Made by a program: the position numbers and the translations under genes. 64,000 nt of DNA from the NCBI GenBank assembly GCA_963669155.1, contig OZ022589.1:12196084-12260083 (forward strand), read 5' to 3'. This DNA comes from Arbacia lixula (Eukaryota > Echinodermata > Echinoidea > Arbacioida > Arbaciidae). Numbering within the stretch: position 1 is the first letter of the stretch; every line of letters starts with the position of its first letter. The notes under the pieces are model-generated. The model worked only from the letters and a program-made list of their open reading frames with translations. It searched no databases and was not told the origin of the DNA. Shown piece after piece: positions 12,567 through 25,369 of this stretch.

Positions 12567-15303
12567 CTAGTCGTCTTCCTCCCATTCACTGTCGCTGCTC
12601 GTGATTGTTTCTTCGTCGGAAGAGAGCTCGACGGCGATTCGTCTCTTGAGGATCGCTTCGACGCTGTTCGCCTCGGGCTCGCTCACCCGCTCCTTCTCCT
12701 TCACGACCACCTTCCGTAGCTGCATACCTGTCGGGGTTGAACGGAAACACGGACATGATCTCTCGCTTATGGTGTGGTCTTTATCTCAACGTCCATGCAA
12801 ACTTATTTCTATTCTCTGAACCTGCCGCTGTCGCATTTTTGCGACTAAGGGGTAACGTGCTGCTATCGCAAATTTGCGTCCAAACTGTAATAGAGAAAAC
12901 TGTAATACAGAAAACCTCTGGCAAAGAGGGGTTTCACCCCCGGCAAATTAAGAGTTAATACCTCTCTCATTTTTATTTCATCCTCTATCATATCTACTGT
13001 TATAACATTTTCATTGATTGTTAGTATCATTATGTGATCTGGGGGGGGGGGGGGGGGGGTATTTTCGACAACATTTCTAAACAAGAAAAAAGGTTAATAT
13101 CTTAAAAATAAATCAGCAAAGAAACATTGTGATGAAATGAAACTTAAAAGTGTTATTAAGTACTAGAAGCAGAAGGAGAAGCAAAAGCAGAGGTAGAAGA
13201 AGTAGTAATAGTAACAGTAGTAGTAGTAGTGGTAGTAGTAGTAGTAGTTGATTCAACCCCCCCCCCCCCCCCCCGGCGGTTTTAGGGTTAATGATCATGA
13301 TAATACCGCCCGCATAGAGTCATTATTTGATAATGATTGTAGTGCATAATTTATGACGCTTTCGTTTCTCGGTCCGTGATGCTATCATGATTACGTGAAG
13401 TGTGTGCATACCTTGCCTAATCGCGGACAGGAGATCATCCTGCGTGTTCGAAATGGGCACCTGTGGTACATTAGATGAACGTGCAGGGGTGGTAGCAGCC
13501 GTCGGCTGGCCGTTCCCCGCGACCGCAGCGGTCGGGGCTGGGGGGCGGACCGTACCAATCCCGGGTACTGGTGGTGGCGGGGGAGGGGCGGGGCCCGCTG
13601 AGGGTGGTGGAGGAGGCGCGGGTGGTGCACCCGGCGCCGACCCCGACCCCATCGGAGGTGGTGGTGGTGGTGGTGGCAGGGACTGGCCGTTGGCTGGCTG
13701 GGGAGGTGGTGGAGGGGGTTCCATGGTGCCGTAGTTAATGGACGAGTATTCGTCCTCGCCCAGCTCTGGAGGGGGCGGTAGGGGCATGTCATCCTGCCCG
13801 CCCGCCGAGTTCCTCCCCCCAGCTGCTGCTGAGGGGGGCGGGGGAGCAGGGGGCAGAGTAGGTGCCTGCCTCTTCGCTGTCAGTTTCTTAGGGCTTGCAT
13901 CAGCAGGAGGAGGGTGGTCTGCCTTCTTACCCCCGTCGCCGCCCGTCTGGTTTTCATCAGTTGCCCCGTTGGCCTGGCTTTTATCACTTATGTCCATAAA
14001 CTCTTGACCCATTGCTTGGTTCTTATACTTGTCCTTCCGGGTTATCACCTTCTTGGGTCGCTTCGTGTTTGCTTCGGACTGCGGCCTTTTCTGTGAGGAA
14101 TACCGAAAAAAAATAAATTAATCAACTTGCTTAATCAATATGAGTACTACAGGTATAGATAATATTTACATAAATAGAACATTGACTTCCTAATCTAGGC
14201 TTGCCTTTGACGATGGTATGGGCAGATCATTGACCTTTCGTGTACTTCGAATTTGCCCACCCGACAAGATCCATCTATACATACAGTTTTGCCAACTTCG
14301 TTTCAATAGGTAACCAGATGGCGCGTTGGGCAAGCATATAAACATAGAATACGCACCATGTTCCTACCTATTGAAACAGGGTTGACAAAACTCTGTGTAT
14401 GGATGGCTCTGCACCCGATCACCCATTGGCGACCTCTACGGTCACGATCGGATCGTTTTTGTTCAGATTCGTTAGAAGAAAAATTGACATACAAAATAGA
14501 CATACATGTATACTATCTCGCTATTAGAAATAATATTTCACTTTGTTTTTGGTGGGGGGGGGGGGGTCTTGAAACTCAAGTATTGGAAAGATTGTTCATG
14601 CATTTTTATTATGCTGTTGTCACTTTGCTGGTATCTGATTAAAAAGCGTGTTTACGTTGCTATCTGTCAGTAATGCCCGATTTGTTTTCTCTCTTCATGT
14701 ACTGTATGGCAATAAAAAATCTAGGTCCTATTGCATAAATCTTACCATTGATGGTAACTTTGCTATTGATAGCAACTGCTTTGGAAACTTTGAATTTGAT
14801 TGGCCGTCGAGCGGTGTTACTATGGTAGCTACCATTGATGACAGAGTTACCACTAATGGTATGTATTATGCAACGGGGCCCAGATGTACTGCACACTCCA
14901 TGATAACAACTATGGTATCCTCTGATTGAAATGTAATCGCAATTCCGAATGGAATAAAACTAGGTGAAAGGAAAAATATTAATTAACAGAGAGATAGATA
15001 TGTACTCGATCAAACTTCGGTATCACAGGGTGTTGGGTGGTGTGTTTGAGTGGGGGGGGGGGGGGGGGAGGAGAGGGGGAGGGGGTCACGCTACTAGGCT
15101 CGAAATGACAACCATACCTTCTTCCGTCTTTTCTTCTTATCGATGTCTTTGCTTTGCTCATTACACCACCTCTCGAAGAAGAACTTGGGGTCCGTGTACA
15201 TCTTTAGACCATCCTTCCCATCATCCCTGAAGAAAAAAGATATCCGGATCGTAAGTAACAACATTAATTCGGTACCATGGCATTTTAAAATAGTTCAAAC
15301 ACT

Positions 15304-15373
<70 letters not shown>

Positions 15374-16587
15374 CTGTCTCTCCCCCCCCCTCTCCCTCTC
15401 TGTCTCTGCCTCTCTCTATGTCTCTGTCTCTCTCTGTCTCTGTCTGTCTGTCCGTCTGTCTGTATCTCCCCCTCTCTCTCTTTCTTTCTCTTTCTCTCTT
15501 TTTCCCTAACTTCCTATAGTGCTGTCTCTCCCTTTTTATCTGTTTCTGTCTGTATGTTTCTTTCTCTCACTGCCCGTAATCAGAACAAACACGCCCAAAA
15601 GATGTCCTTCGTCCTGTTCGTGAAATGGGGCATGGTGGGGAGAGATATTGCACCTCTGCCCCCCCCCCCTCCTCGTCCCCCACTTACCACACTGCCCTTT
15701 CCCCTCCGCAAATCTTACCACCACTGCCCCACCCCCCCTCCCCCTCCTCATCTCACCTCCATGCCTCTTACCACTCTGAACCACCCTTCACCCCCACCAC
15801 CTCCCCTCCCCTCCGCGCCTCTTACCACCACTGCCCCCCTCCTCACCTCACCTCCATGCCTCTCACCACTCTGAACCCCTCTCCTCCCCCACCCCTCCCC
15901 TCCCCTCTGCGCCCCTTACCACCCCTTTCCCCTCACCTGAAGGTGTTGAGTTGTGAAAGTGGGGGCGGCTTAGCACACGTCAGATAAATGTCCTTCATGG
16001 CAGACGGCATGGTTGGGGAAGACACCACCTCACTGTCCAGGGTCAACGAACTCTTGAAGGCCATCCTGGTATTGATGTCTCGAAGAGACACTGCAGGGGA
16101 TGAGCCCAGGAAACCTCAGATTACGACTCAATTCGAAACGGTTTGTTTCACTATTAGGTCAACATTTCATGTGCAATATGTGTTTATTGTAGTACGGTGT
16201 ATAATGTCTTGTTTTAGTAGTAAACACATTCAATTCAATTCGATAGACATTGGAAAATAATATTTCAAGTAGAAACGACAAAACTACATGTATTACACTT
16301 TTTCTCCCTCTCTCTGTAATATCTCTCACTCTCCCTTTTCCTTTCTTGAAACTATTTATATGGACGTTGGTGAAAGACGTTGTTTTACAGGGAAAGGGGA
16401 ACTACCTTTTCATACAGGAAATGGTAAATAATTCAAAGATATAATATAGAAACCTATTTGGCACAATACATTGCTTGATTTTATTCGCAGATTGTAGATT
16501 GGTTGAGTCAGTGATTGATTCGATGGGTGAATTATTGATATGATAATGAAATGGTCAGCTAAATTATTGGTTGATAGAGTGAGTGAC

Positions 16588-16627
<40 letters not shown>

Positions 16628-17187
16628 TGGTATATAGAATCAAAATGTCGGAATGATTGATTGATTGATTAACTAATGATCGATTGTTTCATTTTCTGGT
16701 GAATGGATTTGACTGATTAATTGATTGATTCATTAATTTCTTAGGTTTAACATATGAAGCTAGATAACAGGGAGATATAAAAATCAAATTCAAAGTCACT
16801 TAAATATACCAATGATTCAAAAAACAAAAATCGAGTAAATCGTATACAAATGTCCCTATGTAGATTATGCCATGTAATACAATCAAAATCATTGGCGACA
16901 TGACCCAAGTTCTGCGTACCTGCGTCAGTGAGTGGGTCCAATTTGTCGACACAGTTCTTGATCTTCTCGAGGCGGGTTTGGAGGTCATTAGCTCGCCGGC
17001 CCATCCCGGTGGCTTCTTGCAGCAGGTCGCCGAAGATGTCCTCGGCGTGCCGCCCAAGGTTCCCCAGCTGCCGGATGATGTTGGCCAGGGTATAGTTGGA
17101 CACGCACTCGAGCTCGTCTTTGATCTCCGGGGCGATGTCGATCTGGCTGACGAGTACGGGAGCGACCTCCCGTTTGATCAGCGGCAT
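12567..17187 (-). CDS. WASF: WAVE/SCAR (WASF) actin nucleation-promoting factor, five coding exons
   Basis: Coding exons on the minus strand are 17187-16920, 16090-15937, 15226-15118, 14090-13412 and 12727-12567. All junctions have GT/AG and join in phase, giving 456 residues. Visible domains: the WAVE homology domain (residues 1-165; MPLIKREVAP, LANIIRQLGNLGRHAEDIFG, AKPPPLSQLNTFRDDGKDGL), a basic stretch (about 172-200, KKKRRKKKRPQ), a polyproline region (about 235-365) and a WH2-central-acidic tail (DLLSAIRQGMQLRKV at 396-410, SVEAILKRRIAVEL, then SDSEWEEDD with the terminal Trp 452). In the family these bind Abi/CYFIP/Nap1/Brk1, phosphoinositides and profilin or SH3 domains, and actin plus Arp2/3, so the protein drives branched actin at lamellipodia. 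It is shorter than human WASF1-3 mainly because the linker and polyproline region are compact. A splice acceptor 26 nt before the ATG implies a non-coding first exon upstream. Confidence 0.95.
12728..13411 (-). other. WAVE intron 4
   Basis: Bounded by CAAG|GTATGC and CCCCGACAG|GTATGC on the minus strand. Holds a G tract (13,039-13,058), a (GTA)n-type stretch (13,155-13,250) and a C tract (13,257-13,275). No other gene. Confidence 0.85.
14091..15117 (-). other. WAVE intron 3
   Basis: Holds the repeat segment near 14,280-14,450, a G tract (14,552-14,567), a family C MITE (14,724-14,881) and another G tract (15,052-15,070). Donor is AAG|GTATGG, acceptor TTCCTCACAG. Confidence 0.85.
14724..14881. 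mobile_element. Palindromic MITE family C, copy 1
   Basis: Inverted ends GGTCCTATTGCATAAATCTT and TATTATGCAACGGGGCC, with TTACCATTGATGGTAAC in the arms. Two other copies lie in MOB4 introns (30,704-30,862 and 31,102-31,245). No coding capacity. Confidence 0.85.
15227..15936 (-). repeat. WAVE intron 2: (CT)n tract and C-rich minisatellite
   Basis: Pure (CT)n lies at about 15,308-15,371, followed by degenerate CT to about 15,560. A C-rich tandem region at about 15,690-15,930 repeats units containing CTCACCTCCATGCCTCT, TACCACTCTGAACC and CCCCTCCGCGCCTCTTACC. The intron is therefore largely low-complexity DNA. Confidence 0.85.
16091..16919 (-). other. WAVE intron 1 with (GATT)n
   Basis: Bounded by the exon 1 donor GCAG|GTACGC and the exon 2 acceptor CCCCTGCAG. 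Contains a (GATT)n microsatellite at 16,583-16,626 and degenerate copies of the same unit from about 16,495 to 16,735. Confidence 0.85.
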
Positions 17188-18329
17188 GTTGGTCGATTGT
17201 GTTACGTCTTATCCTGCAATTACGAGGAGGGTATGTAAAAAAAAAATGTGATTATGATAACAGCTGTTTCGTGTGTAGCGCTTTTCCATAGTAATAGGCC
17301 TATATAATTACTATCCAAAAGACCCCCCCCCGTCTATTCAAAATCTGTTAAAATGGGGGACTAACATAAACAGATAATTAACATTATTCTGATCGTTGTA
17401 GAATTCTCTTCATTGCATTCGCTGATCGTGCAGCGCAGCTGAGCTTTGTATATTCGTCGAAACATTAACACCACATAAGCCTGTTAATCATACCTATGGA
17501 TGGCGTGCTGGCTAGTATGTTCTTTCATATGAATGCATATGATTGACACTAATTGCTCACATTTTTCTTCATCAAGCATTAACGATGACTTCGCTTCCTT
17601 ACAATTGCTCTCTTTGGTCTACGAAACCAATACAATCAATGTCACTATTATATGGTCATTATCTTTCGAGAGTTAACCCTTTCATAAGAACTAATACATG
17701 GTTGCCAGTCTACCCACGCAGCCATTTTTAAAACCAAGATCATAATCAAAGTGTCGCTAGTCTGTGGCACAGACTCTTAATGTGCTCGACAGTCAGTTCA
17801 TCATATAGCACAGACTAAGTCTAATAAGATTTAATTTGATCTAAATTCAATTTAATTAAGTTGTCTTTGGCAAACCTGGCGAAAATTTTCCTTCATTTGA
17901 TTTCGTTATTTAGTACGCTAAATACTATATATTTGTAACTTGATGTGTGAAGGGATCTTTATCCTTTTTGTCATTTAACAGAAATTAAGGATATTATTTT
18001 ATGAAATAAAAGAAACAATTTAACTCTTTTTTTCCTTTTGGATCATTCGAATAGTCTCAATATGTAGCTACCACGTGTACATTTATTTTCAATGTTTATG
18101 CTGTGAGAGCACATTAATAAAGTTCTTATTTGAAAAAAAAAAGTCTAATAAGGTTGCCTCTCTCCCGGACGCTTGTTGTGAGAAAAAAGTCTAGCTGCAG
18201 ATCGCTTCAGGTGGCTAAGGATTTAACTATGGCCTCCGAGGATCAGGTTATGGTAGCACCTTATAATTTCTTAAAGTGTTTGAAAAAGCTGTAGTAGCAG
18301 CAGTAGGAGCAGCAGCAGCAGCAATAGTT

Positions 18330-18372
<43 letters not shown>

Positions 18373-18464
18373 CAGCAGCAGCAGTAGTAGTAGAAGTAGC
18401 AGTAGTAAAAGTAGCGTAGTAGTATAGTAGTAGCCGTAATAGAAGTGGTAGTAGTAGTAGTAGC

Positions 18465-18513
<49 letters not shown>

Positions 18514-19773
18514 ATAGTAGGAGTAGTAGAAGTAGTAGTTGGAGGACTTTAGCAATATTACCATTTAGTGGATACTGGATAGTAGTACATATTGAAAGAA
18601 GTAGTAATTAGCACGGCAATATTATTGTTTATTAATCCAGTGTACACTACTGGTTTACGAACTACATATTTATCGGTTTGCAGGTCAGTCTTATACCGGG
18701 GATTCCAAGTCGTAATGCACGCATACCTTTCATATATGGAGGTCATATCAGCTGTTTCAAGTTTGTAAACGTCTAAAATACTTGACCTGACCCTTATTAA
18801 GTATACGCATGTGGTTGTACCCGATCCATGACCGTAGAGATTGAGGCCTAAAGCGTTCTGTTTCGATATGAACCAATAAAATAGCTTATACTTCCTTGCA
18901 CCTTGGACCTACGAGCTACTGTCACATACAGTGGATCGGTACAAACCAAATCACGACTGGTTCCATGTTATCGCATACATGTACTACTATTGTCCTTTAT
19001 TCGAGATTACGCCATACACGCCCCCCCCCCCCCCCACACACACACACACATCTATAAAAACTAATAACACGCCCACGTGTAGTAATCTACTATCAGATTA
19101 GACCTAATACAAACAGTGCCGTTTAACTTGAATACCAGCAACGTTCAAGAGTGGTGAGCTGCTACAGTGTAACTTGTAGCATGGTGATGATGAAAAGGAC
19201 AAATTAGCAGTTCACAAAAATGTATAATTCAATAGCACCGATCGGTGGAACTTGGCGAAGTAACCGCCGTTCTGAGCAGATTGAGTCACAAATACAAACC
19301 AGTGCGACTTTGAAGAATGATAGGTTAAATAATACTTATAATAATATAACAAAGAATTTGAGGTTACACTGAATAAAGACAACAATGAATCAATAAATAG
19401 AGGTCTAAATTAAACTACGCTGTGTTGATATGTTTAATCACCACAATCTATTACCAGTACAAACAAAGTAATCTGGAAAAGAATCAAGAAGGTCTTTCTT
19501 TTACGCCCCCCGCTCAAATTATGTACATTTGTATTACATACAGTAAACCTCCCCCCCCCCTCTCTCTCTCTGAATCCCTCCTTCTCTTCGCTCCGTGCCC
19601 CGCTCCCTAACCGAGCCCCTGTCGCATGATGGCAGTGATGTTAAAAAAGTAACAATATTTCACTCATCCCCCTCCCTCTCTTCCTCCTTTCCAGACTCCC
19701 CCTCCTTCTCCGCCCCCCTCCCCCCTCCCCCGCCCCCATAACTGACCTCTCTGCCTGTTTCAGGATGTCACCG

Positions 19774-19822
<49 letters not shown>

Positions 19823-20640
19823 TTTTCTCCTTTCCTGCCCCGCCCCCCTAACTGGCCGCGCCTGTTTCAGGATATCACCGTACTGTTACAATAACAAACC
19901 CAACACGCACATACAAATATCCATTCATGGTGTATAGCATACAGCAGGCACATACTGCTGTAAACATCCACATCGCACAAGCTCGCCGCTCGCCATTTTA
20001 TACTCTGTCTTGTCTGTTCACTATACACCACAAGTTCAACCAAAGTTAAGGGACAAACAAACATTAACACTATCAAACCTCATAGAACATGGCATACCAC
20101 CTGACCACCTACCTGCTAAATGAGACGACTGTACATTGTATATCCACAGCCAACACAGGAACAACAAAAACGTTCAAAGCTGAATCTACCGTGCGATGTA
20201 AGATCAAACTGTAATATCCACTAGCACGCAAACAAAAATCACAATAGGCCTATAAAGTATCTATATCGCGACAACCAACTCAGTGATAGTGTATTATACG
20301 TCCAGATCAGCTCGATTCGCTCTCAGTGCGGCGGGGAGCAGGGTTGGCAATCCCGCTAGGACTGTAGGACTCTGTTGATATATTCTGACATTAACTTCCT
20401 ACTTCGGTGACATCCTATAGGAAGAGAACTTCAGCACTCAACGTACGTGCAAAGCGGAGCCGTTGTGTATTTTGGCGAATTCCTTCCCCTTTGTAATTGC
20501 TCTCCAAGGCTTGACAGACTACGGCCTTATGTCCCAACGTGTCACGGTAGCTTGATTCCGACAGAAATAACTGATTCGGGAGGGTTATTTTCTGAACACA
20601 ATAATGTTTAAATGCTGATAGACGACGCAGTGCGCGCATC
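17188..20640. other. Upstream flank or 5' intron of WAVE, simple repeats
   Basis: The acceptor TTGCAG at 17,214-17,219 (minus strand) shows that the WAVE transcript begins further upstream, but I cannot place its first exon. The region holds a (GTA)n block (18,297-18,540), a C tract with (CA)n (19,020-19,048), pyrimidine-rich stretches and (CT)n (19,779-19,818). An open frame at 20,415-20,645 on the minus strand has no recognisable homology and could be 5' UTR or chance. Confidence 0.4.
18297..18540. repeat. (GTA)n trinucleotide satellite
   Basis: About 240 bp of GTA/GCA/GAA units, dominated by GTAGTA. Other (GTA)n blocks occur at 13,155-13,250 and, as the complement, at 57,937-58,516. Confidence 0.95.
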
Positions 20641-22756
20641 CACATGTTGACTACATACTAGGTGCCAGACATCATTTTAGTGATCCGTATGCATGGCATA
20701 ATTATTTTTTCCCTGATGTTGTGATAACAACTCTCAACGTGTTTTCTAGAAGTTGTAAAGATAATGGGGCCGGTGACCATGGCAGACCCGTTCTGACGTC
20801 GACATCACGGGTCCCGGTATAGTTTGATCTCGACGACTGTCTCATTTAGAGACCATTCCTTCACTCTTAATTTTAAAATCAAGCAATAATGGTTACCATG
20901 GTTACAGCGGATAAGCTCGATCGGCCATGATAACGGGTCTCACGATCGTTGCCACGACTATCTATTAGTATAAACCTTCTCAGTATCAGGCCTTAAAACT
21001 CCATTGACTTTCTAGTGCACGTCTCCGTGTCAATAGTAATGGGAGGGTTAAATTAACAACAAGGTTCTGCACAGCTGGGCTAACATAAGGTACTATATGA
21101 AAACATATATGTGATGGTTAGGTCTATAGGTTTATGTGTGCCGCATGAACGCCTGCTCTGTGTGAAGTGTGTAGTTATTTGCGAGAAAATTAAGTCACAT
21201 GTGTCTGACAAAGAGTTAATAATCCAGAATTGAGGTCATGCTCAAGGGGAACTCTCTGGATAGAGGGTTGTAGAACTGGGCGAAAGGATGTAGGTGTAAT
21301 TGCACCAACAGGAAGTGAGAAAGGTACGGCTTCGGAACAGCTAAATATCACTGAAAGTCTGATAACAGATATGATATTTTCGACTCTGAGCGCGCTGTGG
21401 AATAAAGCCGAACACATTTCAGTAGCTGCTATACTGTAAGAACGCATTGCTGTGTCAAATGTGCCTGTACTCTGTGTGCACAATACGCAATATATATACT
21501 ATCGTGGACGAGGAGGGTTATTTTTTTGTGTTTAAATCCTATTTTAGCTCTTGATGCGCCACATGTGATTTTTACACAAATAATACACACGATTCCCATA
21601 GAGCGAAGGTTAAAAAAAAAGGTTTGCCTGGCTCACAAACGGTTAAGTAGTATATAATATGATTCAGACCTTCATAATTATGGAAAATGTATCAAAGAAA
21701 AACAATATCAGCTCTCTGAAAGTTGGCAGTCTAGTGTAGGCCTATGTTGTCTGTTAGCATTGTCCGCGCAGTATTTGGAGCATAACATTTCAACCTATTG
21801 TTCCCTGATTTTTTTTTTTAGAATTCACTCTAAGCATTCAATTTGTAGCCGAAGTGTTCGATTGTAATTGTTGAAAAAGGAATGCTTTATCAAGAAAGGA
21901 AGTCTACGTCTGGCAGGTCCGGAGAGGCCAAGGAAGCAAGAATAGGAGCAGGAAGTGATTAAGATGTCATCGTAATGTTTCTTTACCATACCAATGGAAA
22001 ACTGGCATTTCAGCACATCGCTGAAGAGATATTTATATATTCCCAGCCCTGATGTCGCTATAACAAAAACAGCTGTTGACCTTACAGATATTGTGTTTAA
22101 TTACTTGGTGATCGATAAAGTAGCAAGTTGTTCTGCGTAGACATTGTAGGCTACATACAATACTCGCGTACCATTCTTCAATTTCCAGTACATGTATTTA
22201 GTATTGCCTTTAAATGTAATATTAAAAATGTATTTTATTGTGTGATTTTTATCCGTTCGTGTGCTGTACAAACTGCCGCTGTATGGGATGTGCATTAATG
22301 GACAGAAAATACACAAATAATATTGAGTTAATGAACACCCGTCTCAAGCCGGAGAATATCGAAATTGATTAGTCCACTGCAGCCAAATAGAGCTATTGAA
22401 TAGTTTGGACTATGAATGGCTAACAACTTGGAAGACGGGATATTGAAGACAGCTTAGAACTGGATAATGTCTGGTAAACTCAGCCTATATATCCTGACTT
22501 GCCCATGAAAGCATATTATACAGCAGTCTGCAGACAAGAACAGCTAGCTTATTAGTGTGTGTAGTGCTAGCGCCTGACTTGCCATAGCCTGGCTCTAGGC
22601 TGTTGGGCTTTTCTAAACCGAACTAGTTAATAAAAACGGTCTGGCTGCAGTAGACTATTTATTCTCAATTTCATCTTCCCCAAACAGACTCTATTTATCA
22701 GTTAGGAAAAAAAAAAAGAATATCCAACCGCCTGGAAGCCAGGCTAGACTCACGTG
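20641..22756. other. Intergenic, nothing recognised
   Basis: Mostly unique sequence. Short open frames such as 21,190-21,483 show no family motif and no convincing splice structure. Confidence 0.35.
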
Positions 22757-23227
22757 TTAAAGGGATGGTGCACCCTGAAATCAAGTTGGCTTCAATAATA
22801 GTAGACACATGACAGAAACATATAAATAAAGGTTTGATGAAAATCCACCGAAGGATAAGAAAGTTATGTTCTTAGTTTTAATGTTTTGATTTTGTGACGT
22901 CACGTGCTAGGAGCTCTCTAATATGCTCTCAAAAAGATCGTTTTACCTGTACATTTGATACGATATTAAAAACACGTTTTTACACACATATCTCTAGGAA
23001 AAAAATATTTCGTTGTCTAAAACAGCAAAAGAACAGTTTATGGAATCATACACAACACAATATAATGGAAGAGAACCTCGCACGTGACGTCACAAAATAG
23101 AGATTTCAAAAGATTATAACTTTCTCATCCTTATACGGAGTTTGTCAATCCTTCACTAATACACGTTTCTTTAAAATTTCTGTTTTTATTGAACCAAATT
23201 TAAGTTCAAGATGGACTATCCCTTTAA
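22757..23227. mobile_element. Palindromic MITE family A, full copy, TTAA-flanked
   Basis: Starts TTAAAGGGATGGTGCACCCT and ends GGACTATCCCTTTAA. The arms carry AAGGATAAGAAAGTTAT and its inverse ATAACTTTCTCATCCTTAT, and each arm has GTGACGTCAC. It is non-coding. TTAA at both ends suggests a TTAA target duplication as used by piggyBac-type transposases (inference). Confidence 0.85.
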
Positions 23228-24995
23228 AGGTCTCTTGTCGGGAGGTGTGTACACACGTAACAGCTAGTCTTTGCAATTTCAGACTCCTTGATCCACTGAC
23301 TTGACAATGCTTTGTATCTTCGCAGCCTCAGTGACTATTTGGCAAAGAAAGGTCCGTGTGCAAACTAGAAGTAGGTGTATGTGAAGGAAGACATCCTTGC
23401 TAGAGAACCGAGCCTTCATAAGGCCACAAGCCTATAATATATTTACACACTTTGCATAATATATACGTCTTAAAATGAACATTAACTCTCTCATTACCAT
23501 TGGCATGAAGAGGTGTTGAAAGTCAATATAGGAGGCTAGACTTGGTAATGAGAGGGTTAAACAAAACATTACCAACAATAATAATGAGGCCATTCACATT
23601 ATTTTAAGTCATAAGTCTATTTATCTTTGTTTTTATTAAGATTTAAATTTGCTCAAAATTGTACATGCAGTGAGGTGTTTGTGCGACTTCTTATAGTCCT
23701 TATTCATTTATTAAGGGGCGTATAATTATGATCAACCATTGCACTGCTCTGGGGTAATAATAACCACTCTGCGCTATTGTGAAAAAAATGTTTAAAGATG
23801 TAAAACTGATTGTATATGAATATATATATTTTTCAAAGATTATGTCATTTTTGGTATATCTTTCGGGACTTTCCCAAATCGCATTACAGGTGTGCAGCCA
23901 TATATCGTATTTCTCCGGGAAGACATATGACTCATGCCTGTGGAAAGCCTAAATTTTAGGAAGTGTGGTGCACGGACACTGTAGGCAGAGAAGAGGGCTT
24001 AGTCTTTATTGCCAGGCATAGCTGTTTCAACAGTCAGTTGTGTCCTATTCCACAGCCTATAACCTAGGCTAACTTGTGGAAGGATGGACTGAATGAGGAA
24101 GTGGTTGGTGGTATTTTGCAGCACCGTGAACTTTACACCGGACAGAGCAGGGTTTTATACTCGGTGTTATTCTTTCAACCAAATGTTTGTATGTCAGACA
24201 AAATTGCTGTTCCATGGAATATGGAATATGTATTATTTTGGCACAATATACCTCTGGGACAGCACACGTTAACAAGGAAGAGCGAACGGCAGTTTATGTT
24301 CACTAACCCAAATGTAAACTGAATTGATAAGTTTTATTGCATTTAGCTAGGCCGGTGTGGAGTTCTTTGGGGAAGGAGGGAGAAGGCGGCGTGTGTGTGT
24401 GTGTGTGTGTGTGTGGGGGGGGGGGGGGAGGGGGGGGGGGTTAAGGGAGGGGGCATTAACAGCACATTTTGATATTTACAGTGCTGCGTCCATTCGCGTG
24501 TATGTATGTCTGTCCCTCACTCTTTCTCTCTTTTGCTTTCTCCCTTCGTCTCTTTCTTTCTCCTCCCTCTTTCTCTCTCTCCATCCCTCTTTCTCTCCCT
24601 CCCCCCTCCCTTTCTTTCTCTCCCTCTCTCTTTCTCTCTCTCCTGCCATACCCCTCTCTTCTTCTCCATTCTAAGTCTATATTTGTGAGAGTACTTACAC
24701 TTTCTTCCTCACAATAGCTATAAATTATGCACACCTTTAAAACAAAGCATCAATCTTGACGCAAGATGACATGTATATTGTTGACAACAAAAAACATGGG
24801 AATATGTACAAAATCTCTTTTTTATTACTAGATTTAACAAGGTCACAATTTCTTTTTAAATAATTAACATAACACATATACATTGGGATATGACTTTGCG
24901 TATACTTCATTCTATAATCAATATGATGATAGATTTCAGACTATTGTACACTTCATAACAGTCATATCAACACTGAAATGGCCATCCAAGATTAC
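23228..24995. other. Intergenic, simple repeats
   Basis: Contains (GT)n followed by long G tracts (24,391-24,440) and a pyrimidine-rich block (24,505-24,660). No gene recognised. The end near 24,82x has a possible polyadenylation signal for MOB4. Confidence 0.4.
24821..24826 (-). terminator. Possible AATAAA polyadenylation signal for MOB4
   Basis: AATAAA on the minus strand about 2.4 kb after the MOB4 stop codon. Another AATAAA lies at 26,097-26,102, about 1.15 kb after the stop. Neither is confirmed. Confidence 0.25.
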
Positions 24996-24998
24996 ACA

Positions 24999-25369
24999 TT
25001 GAAGGGCATATACTGTACTGGGAAGACAAAAAACGTTCAAAAGGTGATCGTGAGCAATTTCCTTGCAAATGGTCTTAAATGAGTGTATTGACCAATTTAG
25101 AAACTTGCTGAAAGTTATTTGCCCTCAAATGATCCACATGTGGAGAACATAGTGATTATTCTCAAAATTATGAAAATGTTCGGCCGAACAATTTCAGGAT
25201 TCGTAATCTAATCACTAATTTCTCCACATGTTGATCACTTGAGGGCAAATAACTTCCAGCAAGTTTCTAAAATGGACAATACGTGAATTTAAGACCATTT
25301 GCAAGAAGATTGCTCACGATTACCTTTTGAAGGCTTTTTCGTCTTCCCAGTACAGTATATTCCCTTTAA
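24999..25369. mobile_element. Palindromic MITE family B, copy 2
   Basis: Ends GAAGGGCATATACTGTACTG and CAGTACAGTATATTCCCTTTAA, with long inverted arms around the centre AAAATGTTCGGCCGAACA. It is full length and about 88% self-complementary by eye. It would lie in the MOB4 3' UTR if the distal poly(A) signal is used. Confidence 0.85.

Noticed and set aside
13391-14048. Gly-rich and His/Pro-rich open frames overlapping WAVE exon 4
   Set aside because: Shadows of the polyproline exon in other frames and on the opposite strand.
15143-15987. 243- and 120-codon open frames rich in Ser-Leu and Pro
   Set aside because: They are (CT)n and C-rich minisatellite within WAVE intron 2, with WAVE exon 3 on the other strand.
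20415-20645. 76-codon minus-strand open frame as a gene
   Set aside because: No family resemblance or splice context; possibly WAVE 5' UTR but not supportable.
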